A DNA stretch of 5,766 nt from positions 1 to 5,766 of the forward strand of contig JASLCP010000062.1 in NCBI GenBank assembly GCA_030151825.1, read 5' to 3'. Source of the stretch: Candidatus Saccharimonadales bacterium (GTDB lineage: Bacteria > Patescibacteriota > Saccharimonadia > Saccharimonadales > Saccharimonadaceae). Position numbers and translations under genes: made by a program. Shown piece by piece: positions 1 through 3,700 of the stretch (the stretch's first letter is position 1; each line of letters opens with the position of its first letter). The notes beneath the pieces were generated by a model, which was not told the DNA's origin, made no database searches, and was given only the letters and a program-made list of their open reading frames with translations.

Positions 1-64
<64 letters not shown>

Positions 65-65
65 A

Positions 66-100
66 GATAAAAGACGTCCATTTGGGCGTCTTTTATCTTT
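66..100 (+). terminator. Rho-independent terminator after tRNA-Ser(UGA)
   Basis: A 14-bp stem (66-79 with 84-97, one G-U pair) encloses the loop ATTT and ends in a T-rich 3' arm. It begins 2 nt after the CCA of the tRNA. The 5' arm is A-rich, so it may also work in the reverse direction. Confidence 0.9.
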
Positions 101-127
101 CCACCCCTAGCCATACCTCTCGTTTTC

Positions 128-136
128 TGCTACAAT
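128..136 (+). promoter_or_regulatory. Extended -10 promoter of the tRNA-Ser(GCU) transcript
   Basis: TGCTACAAT fits TGn-TAtAAT with one change. No convincing -35 box lies 16-18 bp upstream. The predicted start is near 143, which leaves about 155 nt of transcribed leader before the mature tRNA at 299. The tRNA-Arg gene has the same element (TGGTACAAT at 1240-1248) at a similar distance. Confidence 0.7.
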
Positions 137-179
137 TGTTCAAGTTCGGGTAGCTTACTCGACACCAGCCGATAGAGGT

Positions 180-195
180 AGTACCCAAGTGGCTG
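180..195 (+). repeat. Direct copy of tRNA-Ser(GCU) bases 304-319
   Basis: AGTACCCAAGTGGCTG is identical to the end of the acceptor strand, D-stem and most of the D-loop of the tRNA that begins at 299, with an offset of 124 nt. GAGG at 175-178 extends the resemblance to the acceptor strand with one inserted T. Beyond 195 the match stops abruptly. Confidence 0.95.
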
Positions 196-224
196 CTGCG
201 TGAAACGCAAATTATGACGACGGG

Positions 225-240
225 ACCGTCCCCTTCAGCC
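225..240 (-). repeat. Inverted copy of tRNA-Ser(GCU) bases 315-330
   Basis: ACCGTCCCCTTCAGCC is the exact reverse complement of GGCTGAAGGGGACGGT in the tRNA D-loop, D-stem 3' strand and anticodon stem. Its last five bases also complement the end of the direct copy at 191-195, so it spans the same junction at which the direct copy stops. Confidence 0.95.
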
Positions 241-298
241 TCGCTGAGAGGAAGAATTGCGTAACGTAACAGAAACTTTGCTCCTACATCTAACATAC

Positions 299-391
299 GG
301 AGGAGTACCCAAGTGGCTGAAGGGGACGGTTTGCTAAATCGTTAGTACGGAGAGATCTGTAGCGGGAGTTCGAATCTCCCCTCCTCCGCCA
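299..391 (+). tRNA. tRNA-Ser(GCU)
   Basis: The gene is 93 nt including encoded CCA (389-391). The acceptor GGAGGAG (299-305) pairs perfectly with CTCCTCC (381-387), and the discriminator is G388. The anticodon stem ACGGT/ATCGT closes the loop TTGCTAA with anticodon GCT, which reads AGC and AGU. A class II variable arm (TACGGA-GAGA-TCTGTA) and the T-arm GGGAG-TTCGAAT-CTCCC follow. It is preceded by an unusually long leader that holds sense and antisense pieces of this same tRNA, and followed by its own terminator, so it appears to be a single-gene transcript. Confidence 0.97.
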
Positions 392-392
392 A

Positions 393-425
393 AAAGATAC
401 GAGTCCACTGGGCTCGTTTCTTTTT
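393..425 (+). terminator. Rho-independent terminator after tRNA-Ser(GCU)
   Basis: An 8-bp stem ACGAGTCC/GGGCTCGT (399-406 with 410-417, one G-U pair) has the loop ACT and can extend past a T-T mismatch through AAAGA/TCTTT. It is followed by TTTCTTTTT. It sits directly after the tRNA CCA. Confidence 0.88.
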
Positions 426-448
426 GTTATGTATTGACATTATTTTTC

Positions 449-476
449 TTGGCGCCAACCTCGCTTATGCTATACT
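449..476 (+). promoter_or_regulatory. Promoter of the two-TM protein gene (leaderless)
   Basis: An extended -10 TGCTATACT (468-476) ends exactly 6 nt before the ATG at 483, so the predicted transcript starts at or next to the start codon. A weak -35 candidate TTGGCG (449-454) lies 16 bp upstream and is half of a perfect palindrome TTGGCGCCAA (449-458), which could be an operator; that is speculative. Confidence 0.65.
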
Positions 477-482
477 TATGCT

Positions 483-1217
483 ATGCAACCTGAAAACCAG
501 CCAAGTGTCCCGGATGTACCGACGACACAACCCGCTGCTCCCGCGCCGCAACCGGCGCCAGTTTCTATGGGGCAGACCCCTCCCGCGCCGCAATCTACTA
601 CGCCTCCAGTAGCACCAGTACCTGATTCTGTCTCTGCAAGCTCGTCTGCCTCAGAGGCGGTCCAAGACGCTCTTGGCGGCGTGGCCGTTTCTAATCAGGT
701 AGAGACTTACGACGAAACGCCACAGGGTGATGAACTTTCTGAGTCGGATATCGACCTCAGTCAACCAGTTTCCTGGGAGGCACGCGAATACATCCATCAA
801 GAAAAAGGTACCAAATGGTTTATCGCCTTTGCGGTTGTTTTTGTACTACTGATGGTTGTCGCGGTCGTACTGATGAAGGCGTGGTCATTCGCTATTCTTT
901 TGGTGGTTATTGCCGCCGCAATTATCGTTCTTGCCAAGCGTCCGCCACGCCTGATGGAGTACACCCTCTCCGAGGATGGACTCCATATTGACGATACGCT
1001 GCATGCCTATGCTGATTTTCGGTCGTTCGGGGTGATTCGTGATGGCGAAGAATTTTCAGTGATGTTGATTCCGCGCAAGCGATTCCAGCCAGGCATTACG
1101 GTGTATTTCCCCGAAGAATTGGGCGAAGATGTCGTCGATGCTCTCGGTTCTCGTCTGCCAATGCGCGATCTCAAGCTCGATGCAGTCGATCGATTAGTGC
1201 GAAAATTGCGACTCTAG
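483..1217 (+). CDS. Two-TM membrane protein with Pro/Ala-rich N-terminal tail, unknown function
   Basis: The 244-residue protein has three parts. Residues 1-60 are a low-complexity, Pro/Ala/Ser-rich, probably disordered tail, and 61-108 are acidic and polar. Two closely spaced hydrophobic segments (about 112-131 and 133-151) form a membrane hairpin. A soluble C-terminal domain (about 155-244) contains YTLSEDGLHIDD, a DFRSFGVI stretch and alternating beta-like segments, then a basic tail KLRL. The layout recalls small membrane proteins with a PH-like or DUF5673-type domain after a TM hairpin, but this is a resemblance only. With both termini on one side, probably cytoplasmic, it would be a bitopic-hairpin anchor. 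The ATG at 483 is chosen because a TGCTATACT promoter ends 6 nt upstream; there is no Shine-Dalgarno sequence. No terminator separates it from the tRNA-Arg promoter that begins about 20 nt after the stop. Confidence 0.85.
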   Translation: MQPENQPSVPDVPTTQPAAPAPQPAPVSMGQTPPAPQSTTPPVAPVPDSVSASSSASEAVQDALGGVAVSNQVETYDETPQGDELSESDIDLSQPVSWEAREYIHQEKGTKWFIAFAVVFVLLMVVAVVLMKAWSFAILLVVIAAAIIVLAKRPPRLMEYTLSEDGLHIDDTLHAYADFRSFGVIRDGEEFSVMLIPRKRFQPGITVYFPEELGEDVVDALGSRLPMRDLKLDAVDRLVRKLRL

Positions 1218-1239
1218 CTTGCGCTAACAGATAAACATA

Positions 1240-1248
1240 TGGTACAAT
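1240..1248 (+). promoter_or_regulatory. Extended -10 promoter of the tRNA-Arg(GCG) transcript
   Basis: TGGTACAAT is the same extended -10 type as at tRNA-Ser(GCU). A poor -35 (TTGCGC, 1219-1224) lies 18 bp upstream and overlaps the end of the preceding gene. The predicted start is near 1255, giving about 165 nt of leader before the mature tRNA at 1420. Confidence 0.7.
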
Positions 1249-1327
1249 AACCTTTGTTCGCGTCGTTTCCGCAAACGACCAGAAGGCACTTTCTAGTTAC
1301 ATTAAACGTAGTCATTGACTGCGTTTG

Positions 1328-1348
1328 TATGCACCCGTAGCTCAGCTG
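1328..1348 (+). repeat. Direct copy of the tRNA-Arg 5' end (matches 1417-1437)
   Basis: These 21 bases, including TAT before the mature 5' end, are identical to 1417-1437 with an offset of 89 nt. The copy covers the complete acceptor 5' strand GCACCCG, bases 8-9, the D-stem 5' strand and the first part of the D-loop. It stops after CAGCTG, in the D-loop as in the tRNA-Ser leader. Confidence 0.97.
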
Positions 1349-1382
1349 CCGAGGCCGAAGCCGATTGAGAAATCATTCAGCG

Positions 1383-1397
1383 CGCTCTATCCAGCTG
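1383..1397 (-). repeat. Inverted copy of tRNA-Arg bases 1432-1446
   Basis: CGCTCTATCCAGCTG is the exact reverse complement of CAGCTGGATAGAGCG in the tRNA D-arm. The CAGCTG end is self-complementary and also pairs with the end of the direct copy at 1343-1348. G1382 with U1447 would add a wobble pair. Confidence 0.96.
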
Positions 1398-1419
1398 TGT
1401 TGCAGTAAGGGTGATATAT

Positions 1420-1496
1420 GCACCCGTAGCTCAGCTGGATAGAGCGTTGGCTTGCGGAGCCAAAGGCCATAGGTTCGAATCCTGTCGGGTGTACCA
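1420..1496 (+). tRNA. tRNA-Arg(GCG)
   Basis: The gene is 77 nt including encoded CCA (1494-1496). The acceptor GCACCCG pairs with CGGGTGT (a G-U pair at position 1-72), and the discriminator is A1493. The D-arm is GCTC-AGCTGGATA-GAGC, with the A20 expected of arginine tRNAs after GG. The anticodon stem TTGGC/GCCAA closes the loop TTGCGGA, giving anticodon GCG, and the T-arm is ATAGG-TTCGAAT-CCTGT. GCG reads CGC and CGU without inosine. Most bacteria instead use an ACG anticodon edited by TadA, so this is a notable choice. It is a single-gene transcript with its own promoter, long leader and terminator. Confidence 0.95.
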
Positions 1497-1513
1497 AAAT
1501 TATCCAAAATTAT

Positions 1514-1547
1514 AAAAATACCTCCATGTCGTATGGAGGTATTTTTT
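1514..1547. terminator. Bidirectional terminator between tRNA-Arg and the DUF4190-type gene
   Basis: A perfect stem of about 14 bp (1514-1527 with 1533-1546) has the loop GTCGT, with A-rich and T-rich outer arms. It can end the tRNA-Arg transcript rightward and the convergent gene at 1563-1919 leftward. Confidence 0.9.
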
Positions 1548-1562
1548 ACGAAAGTGATACTA

Positions 1563-1919
1563 TTAAAACTTCTCAGTACTATCGCGATATCGATACTCAT
1601 ACGAGTCTGATCGATCAGGAGATGATTGCTGATAGCCAGACGTATCATCGGCGCTTAACACCGCAAGGATAATCAGCACAAAAAGAAACATCATCCCGAG
1701 AATCATAAGAATTGTACTGATGATTCCTGTTACCAGCCCTGTCATACTCAATCCGCGATTTTCTTGATGTTTTTTGAGCCCAATAATACCCAGCACCAGT
1801 GCTGGGATACCCAAAAACCACATAAACGACGCCAGCGACATGACGCCGAGGATCATAGAAATAACAGGAATACTTGATGATGTAGTCGATGTGTTTTTGG
1901 GTGAAGGTTGTGTTGCCAT
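1563..1919 (-). CDS. DUF4190-type two-TM membrane protein
   Basis: The 118-residue protein has a polar Ser/Thr-rich N-terminus (1-17). A first hydrophobic stretch with the glycine-rich pattern VISMILGVMSLASF...GIPALVLGIIGL (about 18-49) is followed by a basic loop KKHQENRG, a second GLVTGIISTILMILGMMFLFVLIILAVLS segment (about 60-89) and a charged Tyr/Ser/Asp-rich tail. The repeated LG(I/V)xx(L/I) hydrophobic pattern with a short basic loop containing RG is characteristic of DUF4190 membrane proteins, whose function is not known to me. The start is set by the promoter: TGCTATAAT ends 6 nt before this ATG, so the mRNA should be leaderless. The last residues lie just inside the shared terminator at 1514-1547. 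Confidence 0.85.
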   Translation of the reverse strand: MATQPSPKNTSTTSSSIPVISMILGVMSLASFMWFLGIPALVLGIIGLKKHQENRGLSMTGLVTGIISTILMILGMMFLFVLIILAVLSADDTSGYQQSSPDRSDSYEYRYRDSTEKF

Positions 1920-1925
1920 AGTTTT

Positions 1926-1934
1926 ATTATAGCA
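1926..1934 (-). promoter_or_regulatory. Extended -10 promoter of the DUF4190-type gene (leaderless)
   Basis: Read on the minus strand, TGCTATAAT matches the extended -10 consensus exactly and is followed by AAAACT and then ATG. No -35 is visible at the usual distance; an A-rich tract lies upstream. Confidence 0.75.
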
Positions 1935-1965
1935 TTACTTAAACCCTTCTTTTTTTGAGCGAAAA

Positions 1966-2003
1966 AGAAAAAACCTATTACCAAAAGACAATAGGTTTTT
2001 TCT
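1966..2003 (-). terminator. Rho-independent terminator after tRNA-Ser(CGA)
   Basis: A 14-bp stem (1966-1979 with 1990-2003) has a 10-nt loop. On the minus strand it is followed by a T-rich run ending near 1951. It begins 2 nt beyond the CCA of tRNA-Ser(CGA). Confidence 0.88.
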
Positions 2004-2005
2004 CC

Positions 2006-2093
2006 TGGCGGAGAGAGAGGGATTCGAACCCTCGATAGCTTGCGCCATACCGCTTTTCGAGAGCGGCCAGTTCAACCACTCCTGCACCTCTCC
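2006..2093 (-). tRNA. tRNA-Ser(CGA)
   Basis: The gene is 88 nt including encoded CCA (2008-2006). The acceptor GGAGAGG pairs with TCTCTCC (one G-U pair), and the discriminator is G. The anticodon stem CCGCT/AGCGG closes the loop CTCGAAA with anticodon CGA, which reads UCG. A long class II variable arm is present, and the T-arm is GAGGG-TTCGAAT-CCCTC. In contrast to tRNA-Ser(GCU) and tRNA-Arg, the predicted transcription start is only about 10 nt upstream, and there is no duplicated or antisense leader. It lies downstream of the GNAT gene on the same strand, so read-through could add to its transcription. Confidence 0.96.
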
Positions 2094-2109
2094 ATAGGGT
2101 TGCAGCCCT

Positions 2110-2118
2110 ATTATAACA
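2110..2118 (-). promoter_or_regulatory. Extended -10 promoter of tRNA-Ser(CGA)
   Basis: On the minus strand TGTTATAAT is a perfect extended -10, placed so that transcription should start near 2103, about 10 nt before the mature 5' end at 2093. No -35 is seen upstream. The box lies in the 43-nt gap after the GNAT stop codon. Confidence 0.75.
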
Positions 2119-2136
2119 CTGGTGTATGACGATTAA

Positions 2137-2649
2137 TTATTTTCGTTTGGCAGTATGACGAAAGATGTATTGTCCAGGGTGATCGCTATTCATCGGTGCC
2201 TCGCGGTAGCCGGCACGCTCAAGTAGTCGCCAGCTGGCAATATTACCTTGCTCGACAACACCGGTAAGCGAAATACCAGCCTGATCTTTGCGGTTGGTCA
2301 ACAGTTTTAGCGCAGTCAGTCCGATACCACGGCGGGTACTTTCTTTGTCGAGCCAATACGATACTTCCTGATTATCTGCACGGTCCATCGGCATCGTATC
2401 GATACCGCCAACCAGCTGGCCATCAGCCCAGATACCGTGGCGACCTTCACCTTGCTCAAGATGCTCAATCAGTCCTTCGGGTGTGCCGTATAGTGCATAG
2501 GGGTCAATTTTGTGCTTGACGTCACTCATGCGCTCACGGTTTTTTGCAAGAAGCGCCATGTAGTCGTCGGCGTCATCTGCAGTAAGGAGGCGAACGTCAA
2601 CCTCAGGATTTTCAGACGATGTTTTTTTGTTTCTGTCAATGGTTTCCAT
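2137..2649 (-). CDS. GNAT-family N-acetyltransferase (RimJ/RimL-like)
   Basis: The 170-residue protein is predicted to transfer an acetyl group from acetyl-CoA to an amine; the substrate cannot be read from the sequence. The fold markers are in order: VRLLTADDADDYMALL (18-34), the usual first strand and helix; GIWADGQLVGGI (72-83); then VSYWLDKESTRRGIGLTALKLL (96-117), which is motif A with the acetyl-CoA pyrophosphate loop RRGIG at 106-110; and EQGNIASWRLLERAGY (133-148), the motif B signature shared with RimJ/RimL and ribosomal-protein-type acetyltransferases. The first 17 residues are polar and probably flexible. The length is normal for the family. The ATG at 2649-2647 is supported by a TTGACT-17 bp-TGGTATAAT promoter ending 6 nt upstream, so the mRNA should be leaderless. 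It is divergent from the HIT gene across a 68-bp region. Confidence 0.9.
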   Translation of the reverse strand: METIDRNKKTSSENPEVDVRLLTADDADDYMALLAKNRERMSDVKHKIDPYALYGTPEGLIEHLEQGEGRHGIWADGQLVGGIDTMPMDRADNQEVSYWLDKESTRRGIGLTALKLLTNRKDQAGISLTGVVEQGNIASWRLLERAGYREAPMNSDHPGQYIFRHTAKRK

Positions 2650-2655
2650 GCGTGC

Positions 2656-2684
2656 ATTATACCATAACCGCTATAAATAGTCAA
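2656..2684 (-). promoter_or_regulatory. Promoter of the GNAT gene (-35 and extended -10, leaderless)
   Basis: On the minus strand a -35 TTGACT (2684-2679), a 17-bp spacer and TATAAT (2661-2656) with an upstream TG (2664-2663) form a near-consensus promoter. Exactly 6 nt (GCACGC) separate the -10 from the ATG. Confidence 0.82.
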
Positions 2685-2702
2685 TATATAGGCATTGACG
2701 CC

Positions 2703-2711
2703 TGCTATACT
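2703..2711 (+). promoter_or_regulatory. Extended -10 promoter of the HIT-rlmH operon (leaderless)
   Basis: TGCTATACT is identical to the box before the gene at 483 and again ends 6 nt before an ATG (2718). No -35 is visible at 16-18 bp. A TTGACG at 2695-2700 is too close to serve as one. Confidence 0.75.
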
Positions 2712-2717
2712 AGGTGT

Positions 2718-3113
2718 ATGAACGAAACGCTGTTTACCAAGATTATCAACGGTACGATTCCTAGTCACAAACTATACGAGGATGAGTATACCTATGCTTT
2801 TTTGGATATTCACCCAGTAACCACGGGACATACGCTGGTGGTACCAAAAACCCCTGCCGAATTTGTCTGGGACCTTACGTCGGATGACTATCAGGCGCTG
2901 ATGTCGAGTGTTCAAAAGATTGCCCGCCACTTGCGCAAAACACTCGACGTCCCCTATATTGGCCAACAGATTTTGGGTGTTGACGTCCCGCATGCACATG
3001 TTCACCTGATTCCTTTCCGAACGGCTGACGAATACTATGTGCGCCCAGACATGACTACAGAACCGGATCATCAGCAGCTCGCTGCATTGGCCGAAATGTT
3101 GCGTCTATCATGA
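2718..3113 (+). CDS. HIT-family (histidine triad) protein
   Basis: The 131-residue protein has the full Hint/HIT layout: TLFTKIINGTIPSHKLYEDEYTYAFLDIHP (4-33), the PVTTGHTLVVPK segment (33-44), a helix at about 55-75, and the signature PHAHVHLIP (91-99), with triad histidines H92, H94 and H96. HIT proteins hydrolyse or transfer nucleotides from nucleotide phosphoramidates and related compounds; the exact substrate is not predictable. The N-terminus has TLFTKI where many Hint proteins have CxxC (CIFCKI), so the structural zinc site is probably absent. The start at 2718 is preferred over an in-frame ATG 99 nt upstream because the longer form would run through the promoter and add a non-homologous N-terminus. 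Its TGA stop overlaps the rlmH ATG (ATGA), indicating an operon and probable translational coupling. Confidence 0.93.
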   Translation: MNETLFTKIINGTIPSHKLYEDEYTYAFLDIHPVTTGHTLVVPKTPAEFVWDLTSDDYQALMSSVQKIARHLRKTLDVPYIGQQILGVDVPHAHVHLIPFRTADEYYVRPDMTTEPDHQQLAALAEMLRLS

Positions 3114-3568
3114 GTTTTCGAATCATTGCAGTTGGTAAAAAGCACGAATCGTGGATCGAGATGGGCATGGAACGCTACCAAAAGCGTCTCAAACGCCCGT
3201 TTGCTACCGAATGGGTATTGTTACCTCATTCGTCCCGTGAAGGCGACAGTGCGCGTCAGGAAGAGTCAGAACGCATCCTTGCGCGTATCAAACCCGACGA
3301 CTTTGTCGTACTGCTTGACGAGCGAGGTACGTTACTTGATTCCCCTGCCCTTTCTAAGGCGCTACTGCAGCCGCTTGAGCAGTCGCGTACGGTTACGCTG
3401 ATTATCGGTGGCGCGTATGGTGTTGACCAAACGGTTCATCAGCGGGCGGATTTGACGTGGTCGCTATCACCACTAGTCTTTCCGCATCAGTTAGTGCGGC
3501 TCGTGTTGGTTGAGCAGCTCTATCGTGCCCAAGAGATTGCGGCCGGTGGCCCGTATCATCATGAATAA
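3110..3568 (+). CDS. rlmH: 23S rRNA (pseudouridine1915-N3)-methyltransferase RlmH
   Basis: The 152-residue SPOUT-class (trefoil-knot) methyltransferase is close to the family's usual 155-160. It methylates N3 of pseudouridine 1915 in helix 69 of 23S rRNA, using S-adenosylmethionine, on assembled 70S ribosomes. Visible motifs are the N-terminal strand FRIIAVGKK (3-11), the ERYxKR helix (21-26), LDERG (69-73), the knot glycine segment LIIGGAYGVD (97-106), LSPLVFPHQLVR (119-130), EQLYRAQEI (135-143) and the diagnostic C-terminal GxPYHH (147-151). The start is fixed by the ATGA overlap with the HIT gene; there is no Shine-Dalgarno sequence, so translation probably depends on termination of the upstream gene. 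No clear terminator follows. The 132-nt gap to the next gene holds only that gene's promoter. Confidence 0.97.
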   Translation: MSFRIIAVGKKHESWIEMGMERYQKRLKRPFATEWVLLPHSSREGDSARQEESERILARIKPDDFVVLLDERGTLLDSPALSKALLQPLEQSRTVTLIIGGAYGVDQTVHQRADLTWSLSPLVFPHQLVRLVLVEQLYRAQEIAAGGPYHHE

Positions 3569-3645
3569 GTGCTAACCTCTATATAACGACGGGAGCGGTG
3601 TACCAAAAAAACAGAAACACTCTCTAGCCATCAATAAACACATTA

Positions 3646-3674
3646 TTGACTTTTAATCATACTTATGCTAATAT
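3646..3674 (+). promoter_or_regulatory. Near-consensus promoter of the 110-aa protein gene
   Basis: TTGACT (3646-3651), a 17-bp spacer and TAATAT (3669-3674) with an upstream TG (3666-3667). The predicted start is near 3681, giving a UTR of about 20 nt. This is the only CDS promoter here that is not placed 6 nt from its ATG. Confidence 0.75.
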
Positions 3675-3700
3675 AAGCAAGGTAAACCCAAAAAACAAAC

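Larger units (their letters stand above)
137..298 (+). promoter_or_regulatory. Structured leader of tRNA-Ser(GCU) with sense and antisense tRNA segments
   Basis: This stretch has no credible ORF and is filled with structure. In order: a hairpin 146-152/156-162 (loop GCT, one G-U pair); a sense copy of the tRNA 5' side at 180-195; a small hairpin 197-201/205-209 (loop GAA); a perfect 16-nt reverse complement of tRNA bases 315-330 at 225-240; and an anti-acceptor segment around 281-292. The ends can pair as a 9-position helix 173-181/284-292 with one G-A mismatch, and GGCTG (191-195) can pair with CAGCC (236-240). Alternatively 225-240 can pair with the tRNA D and anticodon arms, and CTCCT (281-285) with AGGAG (301-305) of the acceptor strand. 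The two folds exclude each other, which suggests a folding switch; that function is inference. Transcription is inferred from the promoter. Confidence 0.6.
1249..1419 (+). promoter_or_regulatory. Structured leader of tRNA-Arg(GCG) with sense and antisense tRNA segments
   Basis: This is the counterpart of the tRNA-Ser(GCU) leader. In order: a perfect 7-bp hairpin 1262-1268/1273-1279 (loop CCGC) followed by CCAG; a 10-bp hairpin 1304-1313/1317-1326 (loop ATT, one G-U pair); a sense copy of the tRNA 5' end (1328-1348); small hairpins 1353-1355/1360-1362 (loop CGAA) and 1363-1366/1371-1374 with a GAGA (GNRA) tetraloop; a 15-nt reverse complement of the tRNA (1383-1397); and the anti-acceptor GGGTG (1409-1413). 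An outer helix 1327-1336/1409-1417 with one bulged G (1331) and an inner helix CAGCTG/CAGCTG (1343-1348/1392-1397) can form inside the leader. Alternatively 1383-1397 pairs with tRNA 1432-1446 and GGGTG pairs with CACCC (1421-1425). The function is unknown. There is no credible ORF. Confidence 0.6.

Noticed and set aside
93..296. 67-codon open frame on the minus strand across the tRNA-Ser(GCU) leader
   Set aside because: It overlaps the structured, tRNA-derived sequence and the opposite-strand promoter, has no promoter of its own and no recognisable protein features.
434..439. TTGACA as the -35 of the gene at 483
   Set aside because: The spacing to the extended -10 at 471 is 31 bp, far beyond the usual 16-18 bp.
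137..1419. T-box riboswitch or group I intron as an explanation of the leaders
   Set aside because: There is no specifier loop, T-box sequence or antiterminator UGGN pairing with CCA. The spans between repeats (124 and 89 nt) are too short for a group I core, and no P3-P7 core or U-G splice-site pair is seen. Splicing of the Ser leader would give a badly paired acceptor stem.
1373..1648. 91-codon minus-strand frame across tRNA-Arg
   Set aside because: It runs through the antisense of the tRNA and the terminator; the real minus gene here is 1563-1919 in another frame.
2094..2111. 7-bp hairpin (loop TGCA) next to the 5' end of tRNA-Ser(CGA)
   Set aside because: The predicted transcription start falls inside it, so the transcript would not contain both arms. 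It carries no tRNA copy like the other two leaders.
2619..2717. In-frame 33-residue N-terminal extension of the HIT protein
   Set aside because: It would span the divergent promoters, and its sequence does not fit the HIT family. The promoter places transcription at the ATG at 2718.
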